DNA of 5,264 nt, taken from assembly GCA_017853735.1 (NCBI GenBank), contig JAFMJA010000197.1, forward strand, positions 1 through 5,264. The letters are read 5' to 3'. The stretch's first letter is position 1. Each line of letters starts with the position of its first letter. Source of the DNA: Burkholderiaceae bacterium (GTDB lineage Bacteria > Pseudomonadota > Gammaproteobacteria > Burkholderiales > Burkholderiaceae_C). A program made the position numbers and the translations under genes. The notes below the pieces were generated by a model. The model searched no databases and was not told the DNA's origin. It saw nothing but the letters and a program-made list of their open reading frames with translations. This document shows, piece after piece, positions 1 through 5,264 of the stretch.

Positions 1-9
1 GATCGTCTG

Positions 10-537
10 TTGCGCAGGTTGATGTTGCTCAGTTCAGTGAGCGCTGTGGCCGCCTGGCTGGCTGCCTGCTCTTCGCCGCCCAAGCCCACTATCACTGTCT
101 CCAAGGCTCCTGCGCCACCGCCCCCAGCGCCCGAACCGCCGGTGGTTGTGATGCCGCCGCCCCAGCCGGTGGAGCCAGAGCCGGCCAAGGTTTCAGTGGC
201 GCGCAATGCGCGCGACTACCGGCGTGATGCAGCCAGTCACCTTTATGCCCTCAACAGCAACCGCATCTACTCGGGCAAGCTGCCGCCCATGCTGTATGCG
301 GTAGGGGTGCTGCAGGTGGAACTGGACCGGCGCGGCAATGTGCTGCACCTGGACTGGATGCGCGCCCCGCGCCACGCGCCCGAGGTGATGGCCGAGATCG
401 AGCGCACCGTGCGACAGGCGGCACCGTTTCCGGCACCCATGCGCATGGGCCGCGTCACCTACACCGACACCTGGCTCTGGCACAAAAGCGGCCGCTTCCA
501 GCTCGACACCCTCACCGAAGGCCAGGCCTCGGCCTGA
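10..537 (+). CDS. Putative lipoprotein with Pro-rich linker and TonB C-terminal-like domain (start uncertain)
   Basis: Counted from the TTG at 10, the protein has 175 residues. It starts with a basic N-region (MRRL), then a hydrophobic stretch ending in a lipobox, LAAC, with Cys20 as the likely lipidated residue. Ser at +2 predicts outer-membrane sorting. Residues about 33-60 are rich in Pro and Glu, like a periplasm-spanning linker. Residues about 88-165 resemble the TonB C-terminal fold: a strand (VGVLQVELDRRGNVL), a helix (PEVMAEIERTVRQ), the typical APFPAP turn, then another strand. The frame is open to the left edge, so the real start may lie outside the window. The ATG at 22 would lose the two arginines and leave a poor signal peptide, and no good ribosome binding site is visible for either start. 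A TonB role in energy transduction is unproven because a lipid anchor replaces the usual inner-membrane helix. The specific function is unknown. Confidence 0.75.
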   Translation: MRRLMLLSSVSAVAAWLAACSSPPKPTITVSKAPAPPPPAPEPPVVVMPPPQPVEPEPAKVSVARNARDYRRDAASHLYALNSNRIYSGKLPPMLYAVGVLQVELDRRGNVLHLDWMRAPRHAPEVMAEIERTVRQAAPFPAPMRMGRVTYTDTWLWHKSGRFQLDTLTEGQASA

Positions 538-550
538 AATGCCTCAGGCC
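531..550. terminator. Stem-loop across two convergent stop codons, possible bidirectional terminator
   Basis: GGCCTGA (531-537) pairs perfectly with TCAGGCC (544-550) around a 6-nt loop, AATGCC. The left arm ends in the TGA stop of the lipoprotein gene, and the right arm begins with the reverse-strand stop of the LysR gene. The stem has 7 base pairs, mostly GC. Neither side has a real T-tract, so termination would be weak or factor-assisted. The position between convergent genes fits a shared 3' end. Confidence 0.4.
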
Positions 551-1458
551 TTGGGTAGCTCCTCCCACCAGCTCCCGTTTAGCCGTCCCTGCAAAAAGGC
601 AATGAAAGCCAGCACCTTGCCTGGCACCAGCTTGGGCGAGGGAAACACCGCATGGATCTCCTGCTCTGGCAGCGCATGGCTCTTGAGCACCTCCACGATA
701 TGGCCTGAACGCAGCGATTCGCTGGCCACATAGCGCGGCATGGCAGCAATGCCAAAGCCGTTGCGGGCGGCTGCCAGCACCGCCGACAGATTGTTGGAGC
801 GCAGGGGGCCGGCCACCGGCACCGTCACCACCTCGCCCTTGGGGGTGGTCAGCCGCCAGACATCGTCGCCCAGCACACTGCTGTAAATCAGTGCGTCGTG
901 GCCAGACAGGTCGCTCGCCTGACGCGGGGTGCCGCGGCGGCGCAGGTATTTGGGCGCGGCCACCATGAGCCAGGGGTTGGTGCCCAGAAAGCGTGCACCC
1001 AGCGCCGAATCAGCCAGCTTGCCCATGCGGATGGCCAGGTCCAGCCCATTGGCCACCAGGTCGGTGTAGCGGTCTTCAAAGCTCAGGTCCAGCTTCACCT
1101 GCGGGTGGGTGCGCATGAAGTCCAGCGCCAGCGGGGTGATCACCCGCCGGCCAAACGCCACCGAGGTGCTGATGCGCAGCAGGCCGTGGGCCTGGGTCTG
1201 GCGCAGCTGCACGATGTTCTCAGCCTCCTCGGCCTCGCGCACAATGGTCTTGCACTTCTCGTAATAGAGCGCCCCCGACTCGGTGAGGCTGACGCCTCGG
1301 GTATTGCGGTTGAGCAGGCGCACCTTGAGGCGCTCCTCAACGCTCGCCACCATCTTGGTGACGGTGGGCTGCGTCACCGAGAACTCGCGTGCCGCCTTGG
1401 AAAAGCTACCGGTTTCCACCACCCGGGCAAATACATTCATCGCCAACAGTCGATCCAT
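544..1458 (-). CDS. LysR-type transcriptional regulator, divergent from gcl
   Basis: This 304-residue protein has the usual length for the LysR family. Residues 1-60 form the N-terminal winged helix-turn-helix; the segment from Ser18 to Val37 (SFSKAAREFSVTQPTVTKMV) is the classic recognition region, followed by LLNRNTRGVSLTESG. Residues about 90-290 are the periplasmic-binding-protein-like effector domain, closest in feel to the CrgA-like subgroup. The ATG is supported by AAGG (complement of 1467-1470) 8 nt upstream. The gene is transcribed away from gcl across a 119-bp region with a perfect T-N11-A palindrome, the usual arrangement for a LysR regulator that controls its divergent neighbour and itself. 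I infer that it regulates the gcl-hyi-reductase genes, perhaps in response to glyoxylate or a related metabolite; the effector cannot be read from the sequence. In E. coli, gcl is under the IclR-family AllR instead. Confidence 0.93.
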   Translation of the reverse strand: MDRLLAMNVFARVVETGSFSKAAREFSVTQPTVTKMVASVEERLKVRLLNRNTRGVSLTESGALYYEKCKTIVREAEEAENIVQLRQTQAHGLLRISTSVAFGRRVITPLALDFMRTHPQVKLDLSFEDRYTDLVANGLDLAIRMGKLADSALGARFLGTNPWLMVAAPKYLRRRGTPRQASDLSGHDALIYSSVLGDDVWRLTTPKGEVVTVPVAGPLRSNNLSAVLAAARNGFGIAAMPRYVASESLRSGHIVEVLKSHALPEQEIHAVFPSPKLVPGKVLAFIAFLQGRLNGSWWEELPKA

Positions 1459-1474
1459 CGCTTATGCCTTATTC

Positions 1475-1489
1475 ATTCCAATTTGGAAT
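1475..1489. promoter_or_regulatory. Candidate LysR-type binding site (T-N11-A palindrome)
   Basis: ATTCCAA-T-TTGGAAT is a perfect odd palindrome of 15 nt. T1476 and A1488 form the T-N11-A core typical of LysR-family sites. Its centre at 1482 is 24 nt upstream of the regulator's ATG and 96 nt upstream of the gcl ATG. It is AT-rich against a GC-rich background. Binding by the adjacent LysR protein is inferred from position and symmetry. Confidence 0.6.
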
Positions 1490-1491
1490 AG

Positions 1492-1520
1492 ATGTTATGG
1501 ACTCTAGCCGTCTTCCGCAA
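1492..1520 (-). promoter_or_regulatory. Possible promoter of the LysR gene
   Basis: Read on the minus strand, TTGCGG (complement of 1515-1520) and TAACAT (complement of 1492-1497) are separated by 17 nt, matching 3/6 and 4/6 of the sigma-70 -35 and -10 consensus. The transcript would start inside or beside the palindrome at 1475-1489, which would suit autorepression. Sequence evidence is modest. Confidence 0.35.
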
Positions 1521-1541
1521 GTGGTCCGGCTTTTTTACAGT
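1513..1541 (+). promoter_or_regulatory. Possible activator-dependent gcl promoter
   Basis: TACAGT (1536-1541) is a 4/6 match to a -10 box. The -35 position 17 nt upstream (1513-1518, TTCCGC) is poor. A start near 1548 would put the centre of the LysR-type palindrome near -66, the usual activation-site position for this family, and a weak -35 is what an activator-dependent promoter would show. This is a positional argument only. Confidence 0.25.
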
Positions 1542-1563
1542 CCGTCATCGATTAACCAAACAC

Positions 1564-1570
1564 AAGGAGA
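1564..1570 (+). promoter_or_regulatory. Ribosome binding site deciding the gcl start
   Basis: AAGGAGA, a strong Shine-Dalgarno sequence, lies 7 nt before the ATG at 1578. The frame stays open upstream to 1389, but that extension overlaps the LysR gene and the control region. The E. coli Gcl N-terminus (MAKMRA) matches this ATG exactly, so it is the right start. Confidence 0.85.
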
Positions 1571-1577
1571 TAGTGCG

Positions 1578-3350
1578 ATGGCCAAAATGCGAGCGATTGA
1601 TGCTGCCGTCTGGGTGATGGAAAAAGAAGGCGTGACCCAAACCTTCGGCGTGCCCGGGGCCGCCATCAACCCCCTCTATTCGGCACTGCGTAAGCAGGGC
1701 AGCATTGGCCACATCCTGGCGCGCCATGTGGAAGGCGCCTCGCACATGGCCGAGGGCTATACCCGCGCCAACCCCGGCAACATCGGCGTGTGCATTGGCA
1801 CCTCGGGTCCGGCCGGCACCGACATGATCACCGGCCTGTACTCGGCCCAGGCTGACTCCATTCCCATCCTGTGCATCACTGGCCAGGCTCCGCGCGCACG
1901 CCTGTACAAGGAAGACTTCCAGGCGGTGGACATTGAGTCGATCGCCAAGCCGGTGACCAAATGGTCGGTCACGGTGCGCGAGCCAGCGCAAGTGCCGCGC
2001 GCCTTCCAGCAGGCCTTTCACCTGATGCGCTCGGGCCGCCCTGGCCCGGTGCTGATTGACCTGCCCTTTGATGTGCAGGTGGCCGAGATTGAATTCGACC
2101 CCGACACCTACTCCCCCCTGCCGGTGTACAAGCCCGCAGCCACCCGCGCCCAGATCGAGAAGGCCATTGCCATGCTCAACGCCTCCGAGCGCCCGCTGAT
2201 CGTGGCCGGTGGCGGCATCATCAACGCCGACGCTTCAGAGCAACTGGTGGAATTTGCCGAAATCATGGGCGTGCCGGTCATCCCCACCCTGATGGGTTGG
2301 GGCGCCATTGCCGACGACCACCCGCTCATGGCCGGCATGTGCGGCCTGCAGACCAGCCACCGCTATGGCAACGCCACCATGCTGGCCTCGGACTTTGTGC
2401 TGGGCATTGGCAACCGTTGGGCCAACCGCCACACCGGTTCGGTGGAGGTGTACACCAAGGGCCGCAAGTTTGTGCATGTGGACATCGAGCCCACCCAGAT
2501 CGGGCGCGTGTTTGCCCCCGACTACGGCATCGTCTCCGACGCCAAGGCGGCACTCGAGCTGTTTGTGCAGGTGGCCCGGGAAATGAAAGCCGCTGGCCAG
2601 TTGCCCGAGCGTGCAACCTGGGCGGCCGAGTGCCTGCAGCGCAAGCAGACCATGCACCGCAAGACCGACTTTGACAATGTTCCGATGAAGCCACAGCGCG
2701 TTTACCAGGGCATGGTGGAGGCTTTTGGCAAGGATGTCACCTATGTCACCACCATTGGCCTGTCGCAAATTGCTGGCGCCCAGATGCTGCAGGTGTACAA
2801 GCCGCGCCACTGGATCAACTGCGGCCAGGCCGGCCCGCTGGGCTGGACGGTGCCTGCCGCCCTGGGCGTGCGCGCGGCCGACCCCAGCCGCAAGATTGTG
2901 GCCCTGTCGGGTGACTACGACTTCCAGTTCATGCTGGAAGAGCTGGCGGTGGGCGCGCAATTCAAGCTGCCCTACATCCACTTTGTGGTCAACAATTCCT
3001 ACCTCGGCCTGATCCGCCAGGCGCAGCGCGGCTTTGACATGGACTATTGCGTGCAGCTGGCTTTTGACAACATCAACACCCAGGAGGGTGAGGTTGCCCG
3101 TGGCTACGGCGTGGACCATGTGAAGGTGGTGGAGGGGCTGGGCTGCAAGGCCATCCGGGTGCACAAGCCCGACGAGCTGGCGCCTGCCATCGAGCAGGCC
3201 GAGCAGCTGATGGCACAATTCAGCGTGCCGGTGGTGATCGAGGTGATCCTGGAGCGTGTGACCAACATCGCCATGGGTACCGAGATCGACAACGTCATCG
3301 AATTTGAGGAAATCGAAGACCGCCAGCCTGCCGCAGCGGCCATCGCCTGA
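1578..3350 (+). CDS. gcl: Glyoxylate carboligase (tartronate-semialdehyde synthase)
   Basis: Gcl (EC 4.1.1.47) joins two glyoxylate molecules into tartronate semialdehyde and releases CO2, using thiamine diphosphate and a structural FAD; it is cytosolic. The 590-residue protein matches the E. coli enzyme (593 residues, recalled) almost end to end. Residues about 4-170 are the pyrimidine-binding ThDP domain, about 190-325 the central domain, and about 390-545 the pyrophosphate-binding domain with the metal motif from GDYDF (445-449) to NN (472-473). Val51 in RHVEGASHMAEGY occupies the position where most ThDP enzymes have the catalytic Glu, a hallmark of Gcl that separates it from acetolactate synthase. 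A small insertion relative to E. coli lies near NTQEGEVARGYG, and the C-terminus ends in an Ala-rich tail. It is the first gene of the set and is followed by a terminator-like hairpin before hyi. Confidence 0.97.
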   Translation: MAKMRAIDAAVWVMEKEGVTQTFGVPGAAINPLYSALRKQGSIGHILARHVEGASHMAEGYTRANPGNIGVCIGTSGPAGTDMITGLYSAQADSIPILCITGQAPRARLYKEDFQAVDIESIAKPVTKWSVTVREPAQVPRAFQQAFHLMRSGRPGPVLIDLPFDVQVAEIEFDPDTYSPLPVYKPAATRAQIEKAIAMLNASERPLIVAGGGIINADASEQLVEFAEIMGVPVIPTLMGWGAIADDHPLMAGMCGLQTSHRYGNATMLASDFVLGIGNRWANRHTGSVEVYTKGRKFVHVDIEPTQIGRVFAPDYGIVSDAKAALELFVQVAREMKAAGQLPERATWAAECLQRKQTMHRKTDFDNVPMKPQRVYQGMVEAFGKDVTYVTTIGLSQIAGAQMLQVYKPRHWINCGQAGPLGWTVPAALGVRAADPSRKIVALSGDYDFQFMLEELAVGAQFKLPYIHFVVNNSYLGLIRQAQRGFDMDYCVQLAFDNINTQEGEVARGYGVDHVKVVEGLGCKAIRVHKPDELAPAIEQAEQLMAQFSVPVVIEVILERVTNIAMGTEIDNVIEFEEIEDRQPAAAAIA

Positions 3351-3361
3351 CCCGGCCAGCA

Positions 3362-3378
3362 GCCCACCATGTGTGGGC
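3362..3378 (+). other. Stem-loop in the gcl-hyi spacer
   Basis: GCCCAC (3362-3367) pairs perfectly with GTGGGC (3373-3378) around a 5-nt loop, CATGT. It starts 12 nt after the gcl stop codon and 12 nt before the intrinsic terminator hairpin. It has no T-tract, so it could protect the gcl mRNA 3' end or simply accompany the terminator. Function is inferred. Confidence 0.4.
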
Positions 3379-3389
3379 CGTGCCAAACC

Positions 3390-3414
3390 AGGGCCTGCCT
3401 CGTCAGGCCCTTTT
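3390..3414 (+). terminator. Intrinsic terminator between gcl and hyi
   Basis: AGGGCCTG (3390-3397) pairs perfectly with CAGGCCCT (3404-3411) around a 6-nt loop (CCTCGT), and the stem runs into TTTTGCTT. An 8-bp GC-rich stem plus a T-run is the classic Rho-independent form. It lies 39 nt after the gcl stop and ends about 20 nt before the hyi ATG, within the apparent operon. It therefore probably acts as a partial terminator lowering hyi and reductase expression relative to gcl, unless hyi has its own promoter, which I cannot identify. Confidence 0.75.
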
Positions 3415-3421
3415 GCTTGAT

Positions 3422-3426
3422 GGAGA
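3422..3426 (+). promoter_or_regulatory. Ribosome binding site of hyi
   Basis: GGAGA lies 8 nt before the ATG at 3435 and just downstream of the terminator T-run. It selects this ATG over the in-frame ATGs at 3369 and 3420, which lie inside or beside the hairpins and would add an N-terminal stretch unlike the family. Confidence 0.75.
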
Positions 3427-3434
3427 AACGAGAG

Positions 3435-4214
3435 ATGCCAAAATTTAACGCCAACCTGTCGATGCTGTTCAACGAAGTGCCGTTCATGGAGCGCTTTGCC
3501 GCAGCCAAGGCCGCCGGTTTTGAGGCAGTGGAATATCTGTTTCCCTACGCCTACGACAAAAACGATCTGGTGAAGGCGCTGAAAGACAATGGCCTGCAGC
3601 AGGTGCTGCACAACATGCCGCCTGGCAACTGGGATGGCGGTGAGCGTGGCGTGGCCTGCCTGCCCGACCGGGTGCAGGAGTTTAAAGACGGGGTGGACCT
3701 GGCCATTGCCTATGCCACCGCGCTGCAGTGCCCCAATGTCAACTGCCTCGCGGGCAAGCCCACCCCGGGCCTGAGCCGTGAGCAGGCGCATGCCACGCTG
3801 GTGAGCAATCTGCGCTACGCCGCGGGCAAATTTAAAGATGCCGGCATCAAGCTGTTGATGGAGCCGATCAACCACTTTGACATGCCCGGGTTTTTTCTCA
3901 ACTACACCGCCCAGGCCGCTGCCATCATTGAAGAGGTGGGCAGCGACAACCTGTACATCCAGTACGACCTGTACCACGCCCAGCGCATGGAAGGCGAGAT
4001 TTGCGCCACCGCGCAAAAGCACCTGCCGCGCATTGCCCACATGCAGCTGGCCGACAACCCCGGCCGCAACGAGCCCGGCACCGGCGAGATGAACTACCCC
4101 TTCATCTTCAAACACCTCGATGCCATTGGCTACCAGGGCTGGGTGGGTTGCGAATACAAACCCAAAACCACCACCCTGGAAGGCCTGGGCTGGCTGAAAA
4201 CCCTGACCCGCTAA
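3435..4214 (+). CDS. hyi: Hydroxypyruvate isomerase
   Basis: Hyi (EC 5.3.1.22) interconverts hydroxypyruvate and tartronate semialdehyde, the product of Gcl, in the cytosol. The 259-residue protein is one residue longer than E. coli Hyi as recalled and is a single xylose-isomerase-like TIM barrel. The expected metal and catalytic residues are all present: Glu143 (MEPIN), Asp178 (QYDLYH), Gln204 (HMQLADNPGRNEPG) and Glu240 (GCEYKP). The N-terminal KFNANLSMLFNEVPFMERFAAAKAAGF segment is typical of the family. The start at 3435 is supported by GGAGA 8 nt upstream. The reductase gene follows after 29 nt, so those two are very likely cotranscribed, while gcl is separated by 84 nt holding a terminator. 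OtnI-type isomerases of the same fold are the main alternative, but the pairing with gcl favours Hyi. Confidence 0.95.
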   Translation: MPKFNANLSMLFNEVPFMERFAAAKAAGFEAVEYLFPYAYDKNDLVKALKDNGLQQVLHNMPPGNWDGGERGVACLPDRVQEFKDGVDLAIAYATALQCPNVNCLAGKPTPGLSREQAHATLVSNLRYAAGKFKDAGIKLLMEPINHFDMPGFFLNYTAQAAAIIEEVGSDNLYIQYDLYHAQRMEGEICATAQKHLPRIAHMQLADNPGRNEPGTGEMNYPFIFKHLDAIGYQGWVGCEYKPKTTTLEGLGWLKTLTR

Positions 4215-4243
4215 ACCCTGTTGATTGAGAGAGAAAGCACCAC

Positions 4244-5146
4244 ATGAGCAACGCTGCACAAAAACTTGGCTTCATTGGCCTGGGCATCATGGGCACCCCC
4301 ATGGCCCTCAACCTGATCAAGGGCGGGCACACCCTGTTTGTCACCACCCGCCGCCTGGTGCCGCAAGAGCTGCTGGACGCTGGCGCCAAGGCCTGCGCCA
4401 ACTCGGCCGAAGTGGCCCAGCAGGCCGACATCATCTTCACCATGGTGCCCGACACCCCCGATGTGGAGAAAGTGCTGTTTGGCGACAACGGCGTGGCCAA
4501 AACCGTCTCCAAAGGCAAGGTAGTGGTGGACATGAGCTCCATCGACCCCATGGCCACCAAGGAATTTGCCAAAAAGATCAACGCCCTGGGCGCGGACTAC
4601 CTGGACGCTCCGGTGTCGGGTGGCGAGGTGGGCGCCAAGGCAGCCAGCCTCACCATCATGGTGGGCGGCGAACAGGCGGTGTTTGACCGGGTCAAGCCCC
4701 TGTTTGACCTGATGGGCAAAAACATCAACCTGATTGGCGGCAACGGCGACGGCCAGACCACCAAGGTGGCCAACCAGATCATCGTGGCGCTGAACATTGC
4801 CGCGGTGAGCGAGGCGCTGGTGTTTGCCTCCAAGGCCGGGGCCGACCCCGCCAAGGTGCGCCAGGCGCTGATGGGCGGCTTTGCAGCATCGCGCATTCTG
4901 GAAGTGCACGGCGAGCGCATGATCAAGCGCACCTTCAACCCGGGCTTTCGCATCGCGCTGCACCAGAAAGACCTGAACCTGGCCCTGCAAGGTGCCAAGT
5001 CACTCAAGATGGCGCTGCCCCAAACCGCCAACGCCGCCCAGCTGATGCAGTCCTGCGCCGCCCTGGGCCACGACCAGGCCGACCACTCGGCCCTGGTGCG
5101 CGCGCTCGAAGCGCTGGCCCAACACCATGTGGCGCCTGACGCTTAA
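4244..5146 (+). CDS. glxR: 2-hydroxy-3-oxopropionate (tartronate semialdehyde) reductase
   Basis: This cytosolic enzyme (EC 1.1.1.60) reduces tartronate semialdehyde to D-glycerate with NAD(P)H. The 300-residue protein belongs to the beta-hydroxyacid dehydrogenase family and is slightly longer than E. coli GlxR and GarR (about 292-294). Residues 9-20 (GFIGLGIMGTPM) form the dinucleotide-binding Rossmann motif. DAPVSGGEVGA (121-131) is the substrate-binding signature. Lys174 in GQTTKVANQ is the expected catalytic lysine, and Lys242-Asp243 in HQKDLNLAL belongs to the C-terminal helical domain. A GA-rich stretch (4227-4237) gives a weak ribosome binding site before the ATG. It lies 29 nt after hyi. 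Sequence alone cannot fully separate GlxR from GarR or from 3-hydroxyisobutyrate dehydrogenase; the gcl-hyi context decides for a GlxR role. No glycerate kinase gene follows in the window. Confidence 0.93.
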   Translation: MSNAAQKLGFIGLGIMGTPMALNLIKGGHTLFVTTRRLVPQELLDAGAKACANSAEVAQQADIIFTMVPDTPDVEKVLFGDNGVAKTVSKGKVVVDMSSIDPMATKEFAKKINALGADYLDAPVSGGEVGAKAASLTIMVGGEQAVFDRVKPLFDLMGKNINLIGGNGDGQTTKVANQIIVALNIAAVSEALVFASKAGADPAKVRQALMGGFAASRILEVHGERMIKRTFNPGFRIALHQKDLNLALQGAKSLKMALPQTANAAQLMQSCAALGHDQADHSALVRALEALAQHHVAPDA

Positions 5147-5157
5147 GGCACTTTAAG

Positions 5158-5176
5158 CCTGCGCCCAGCGCGCAGG
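5158..5176 (+). terminator. GC-rich hairpin after the reductase gene, possible weak terminator
   Basis: CCTGCGC (5158-5164) pairs with GCGCAGG (5170-5176) around CCAGC. Just before it, GCTTAA (5141-5146, containing the stop codon) is an inverted repeat of TTAAGC (5153-5158). No T-run follows, so it is not a standard intrinsic terminator. It is the only candidate for ending the operon before the tRNA gene. Confidence 0.35.
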
Positions 5177-5187
5177 GGCTGACACAG

Positions 5188-5193
5188 TAGAAT
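5188..5193 (+). promoter_or_regulatory. Possible -10 box of the tRNA-Ser promoter
   Basis: TAGAAT matches the sigma-70 -10 consensus at five of six positions and would place the transcript start about 3 nt before the tRNA. No convincing -35 box lies 16-18 nt upstream, so this is tentative. Confidence 0.35.
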
Positions 5194-5203
5194 TCAGCCT
5201 TCC

Positions 5204-5264
5204 GGAGGTGTGGCAGAGTGGTCGATTGCACCGGTCTTGAAAACCGGCAACGGGCAACCGTTCG
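5204..5264 (+). tRNA. tRNA-Ser(UGA), cut by the right edge
   Basis: The acceptor 5' strand is GGAGGTG (5204-5210), followed by TG and a D-arm closed by GCA (5213-5215) and TGC (5227-5229). The anticodon stem CCGGT (5231-5235) pairs with ACCGG (5243-5247) around the loop CTTGAAA, giving anticodon TGA (5238-5240), which reads UCN serine codons. A long variable arm, AACGG-GCAA-CCGTT (5249-5262), is typical of class II serine tRNAs. The T-arm and acceptor 3' strand, roughly 27-30 nt, lie outside the window. The gene is on the same strand as the operon, 57 nt after the reductase stop codon. Confidence 0.95.

Noticed and set aside
539..733. A 64-codon plus-strand open frame just after the lipoprotein gene.
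   Set aside because: It lies wholly antisense to the LysR 3' end, has no ribosome binding site, and its composition is that of a shadow frame.
898..1491. A 197-codon plus-strand open frame opposite the LysR gene.
   Set aside because: It is a mirror of the LysR coding sequence with low-complexity His/Gln/Ala/Leu content, no ribosome binding site and no family resemblance.
1389..1577. N-terminal extension of gcl by 63 codons.
   Set aside because: It overlaps the regulator gene and the control region. The strong ribosome binding site at 1564-1570 and the MAKMRA N-terminus shared with E. coli Gcl fix the start at 1578.
1459..1577. Search for a sigma-54 promoter or riboswitch in the divergent spacer.
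   Set aside because: No GG-N10-GC arrangement with the expected flanking bases is present, and the region is too short and unstructured for a known riboswitch class.
2235..4259. A 674-codon open reading frame on the minus strand, antisense to the 3' part of gcl, the spacer and all of hyi.
   Set aside because: gcl and hyi happen to share a frame, and their strong GC preference at third positions leaves the opposite frame free of stops. The translation is rich in His, Gln, Gly and Val without recognisable motifs, while the sense strand encodes clear enzymes with intact active sites.
4211..4990. A 259-codon minus-strand open frame opposite the reductase gene.
   Set aside because: It has the same composition artefact; the sense strand carries all the signature motifs of the reductase family.
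5179..5184. CTGACA, a near-consensus -35 box before the tRNA gene.
   Set aside because: It is only 3 nt from the TAGAAT box, and a -10 at the correct 17-nt spacing would fall inside the tRNA gene.

Overview
The window looks like chromosomal DNA from a GC-rich betaproteobacterium, most likely of the Comamonadaceae (Acidovorax/Polaromonas/Rhodoferax type). This is inferred from strong GC preference at third codon positions, the protein sequences and the gene order; no search was run. It is a compact metabolic locus for the glycerate pathway of glyoxylate assimilation.

Layout: (1) 1-537, + strand: a small putative outer-membrane lipoprotein with a Pro-rich linker and a C-terminal part resembling the TonB C-terminal domain; its true start may lie left of the window. 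(2) 544-1458, - strand: a LysR-type regulator, convergent with the lipoprotein gene; a stem-loop spans both stop codons. (3) 1459-1577: a 119-bp divergent control region with a perfect 15-nt T-N11-A palindrome, the best candidate for the regulator's binding site. (4) 1578-5146, + strand: gcl (glyoxylate carboligase), hyi (hydroxypyruvate isomerase) and a tartronate semialdehyde reductase gene (glxR/garR type), separated by 84 and 29 nt. A canonical intrinsic terminator lies between gcl and hyi. (5) 5147-5203: a short spacer with a GC-rich hairpin and a possible tRNA promoter. (6) 5204 to the right edge: the 5' two thirds of a tRNA-Ser(UGA) gene.

How the genes work together: Gcl condenses two glyoxylate molecules to tartronate semialdehyde plus CO2. 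Hyi interconverts tartronate semialdehyde and hydroxypyruvate. The reductase turns tartronate semialdehyde into D-glycerate. The glycerate kinase needed to enter glycolysis is not in the window. The divergent LysR regulator probably controls the set, unlike the IclR-family AllR known for E. coli gcl.

I see no mobile element, CRISPR array, phage gene or clearly new system. The points most worth a second look are regulatory (the terminator inside the operon, the LysR-type palindrome, the stop-codon hairpin) and the TonB-like lipoprotein.
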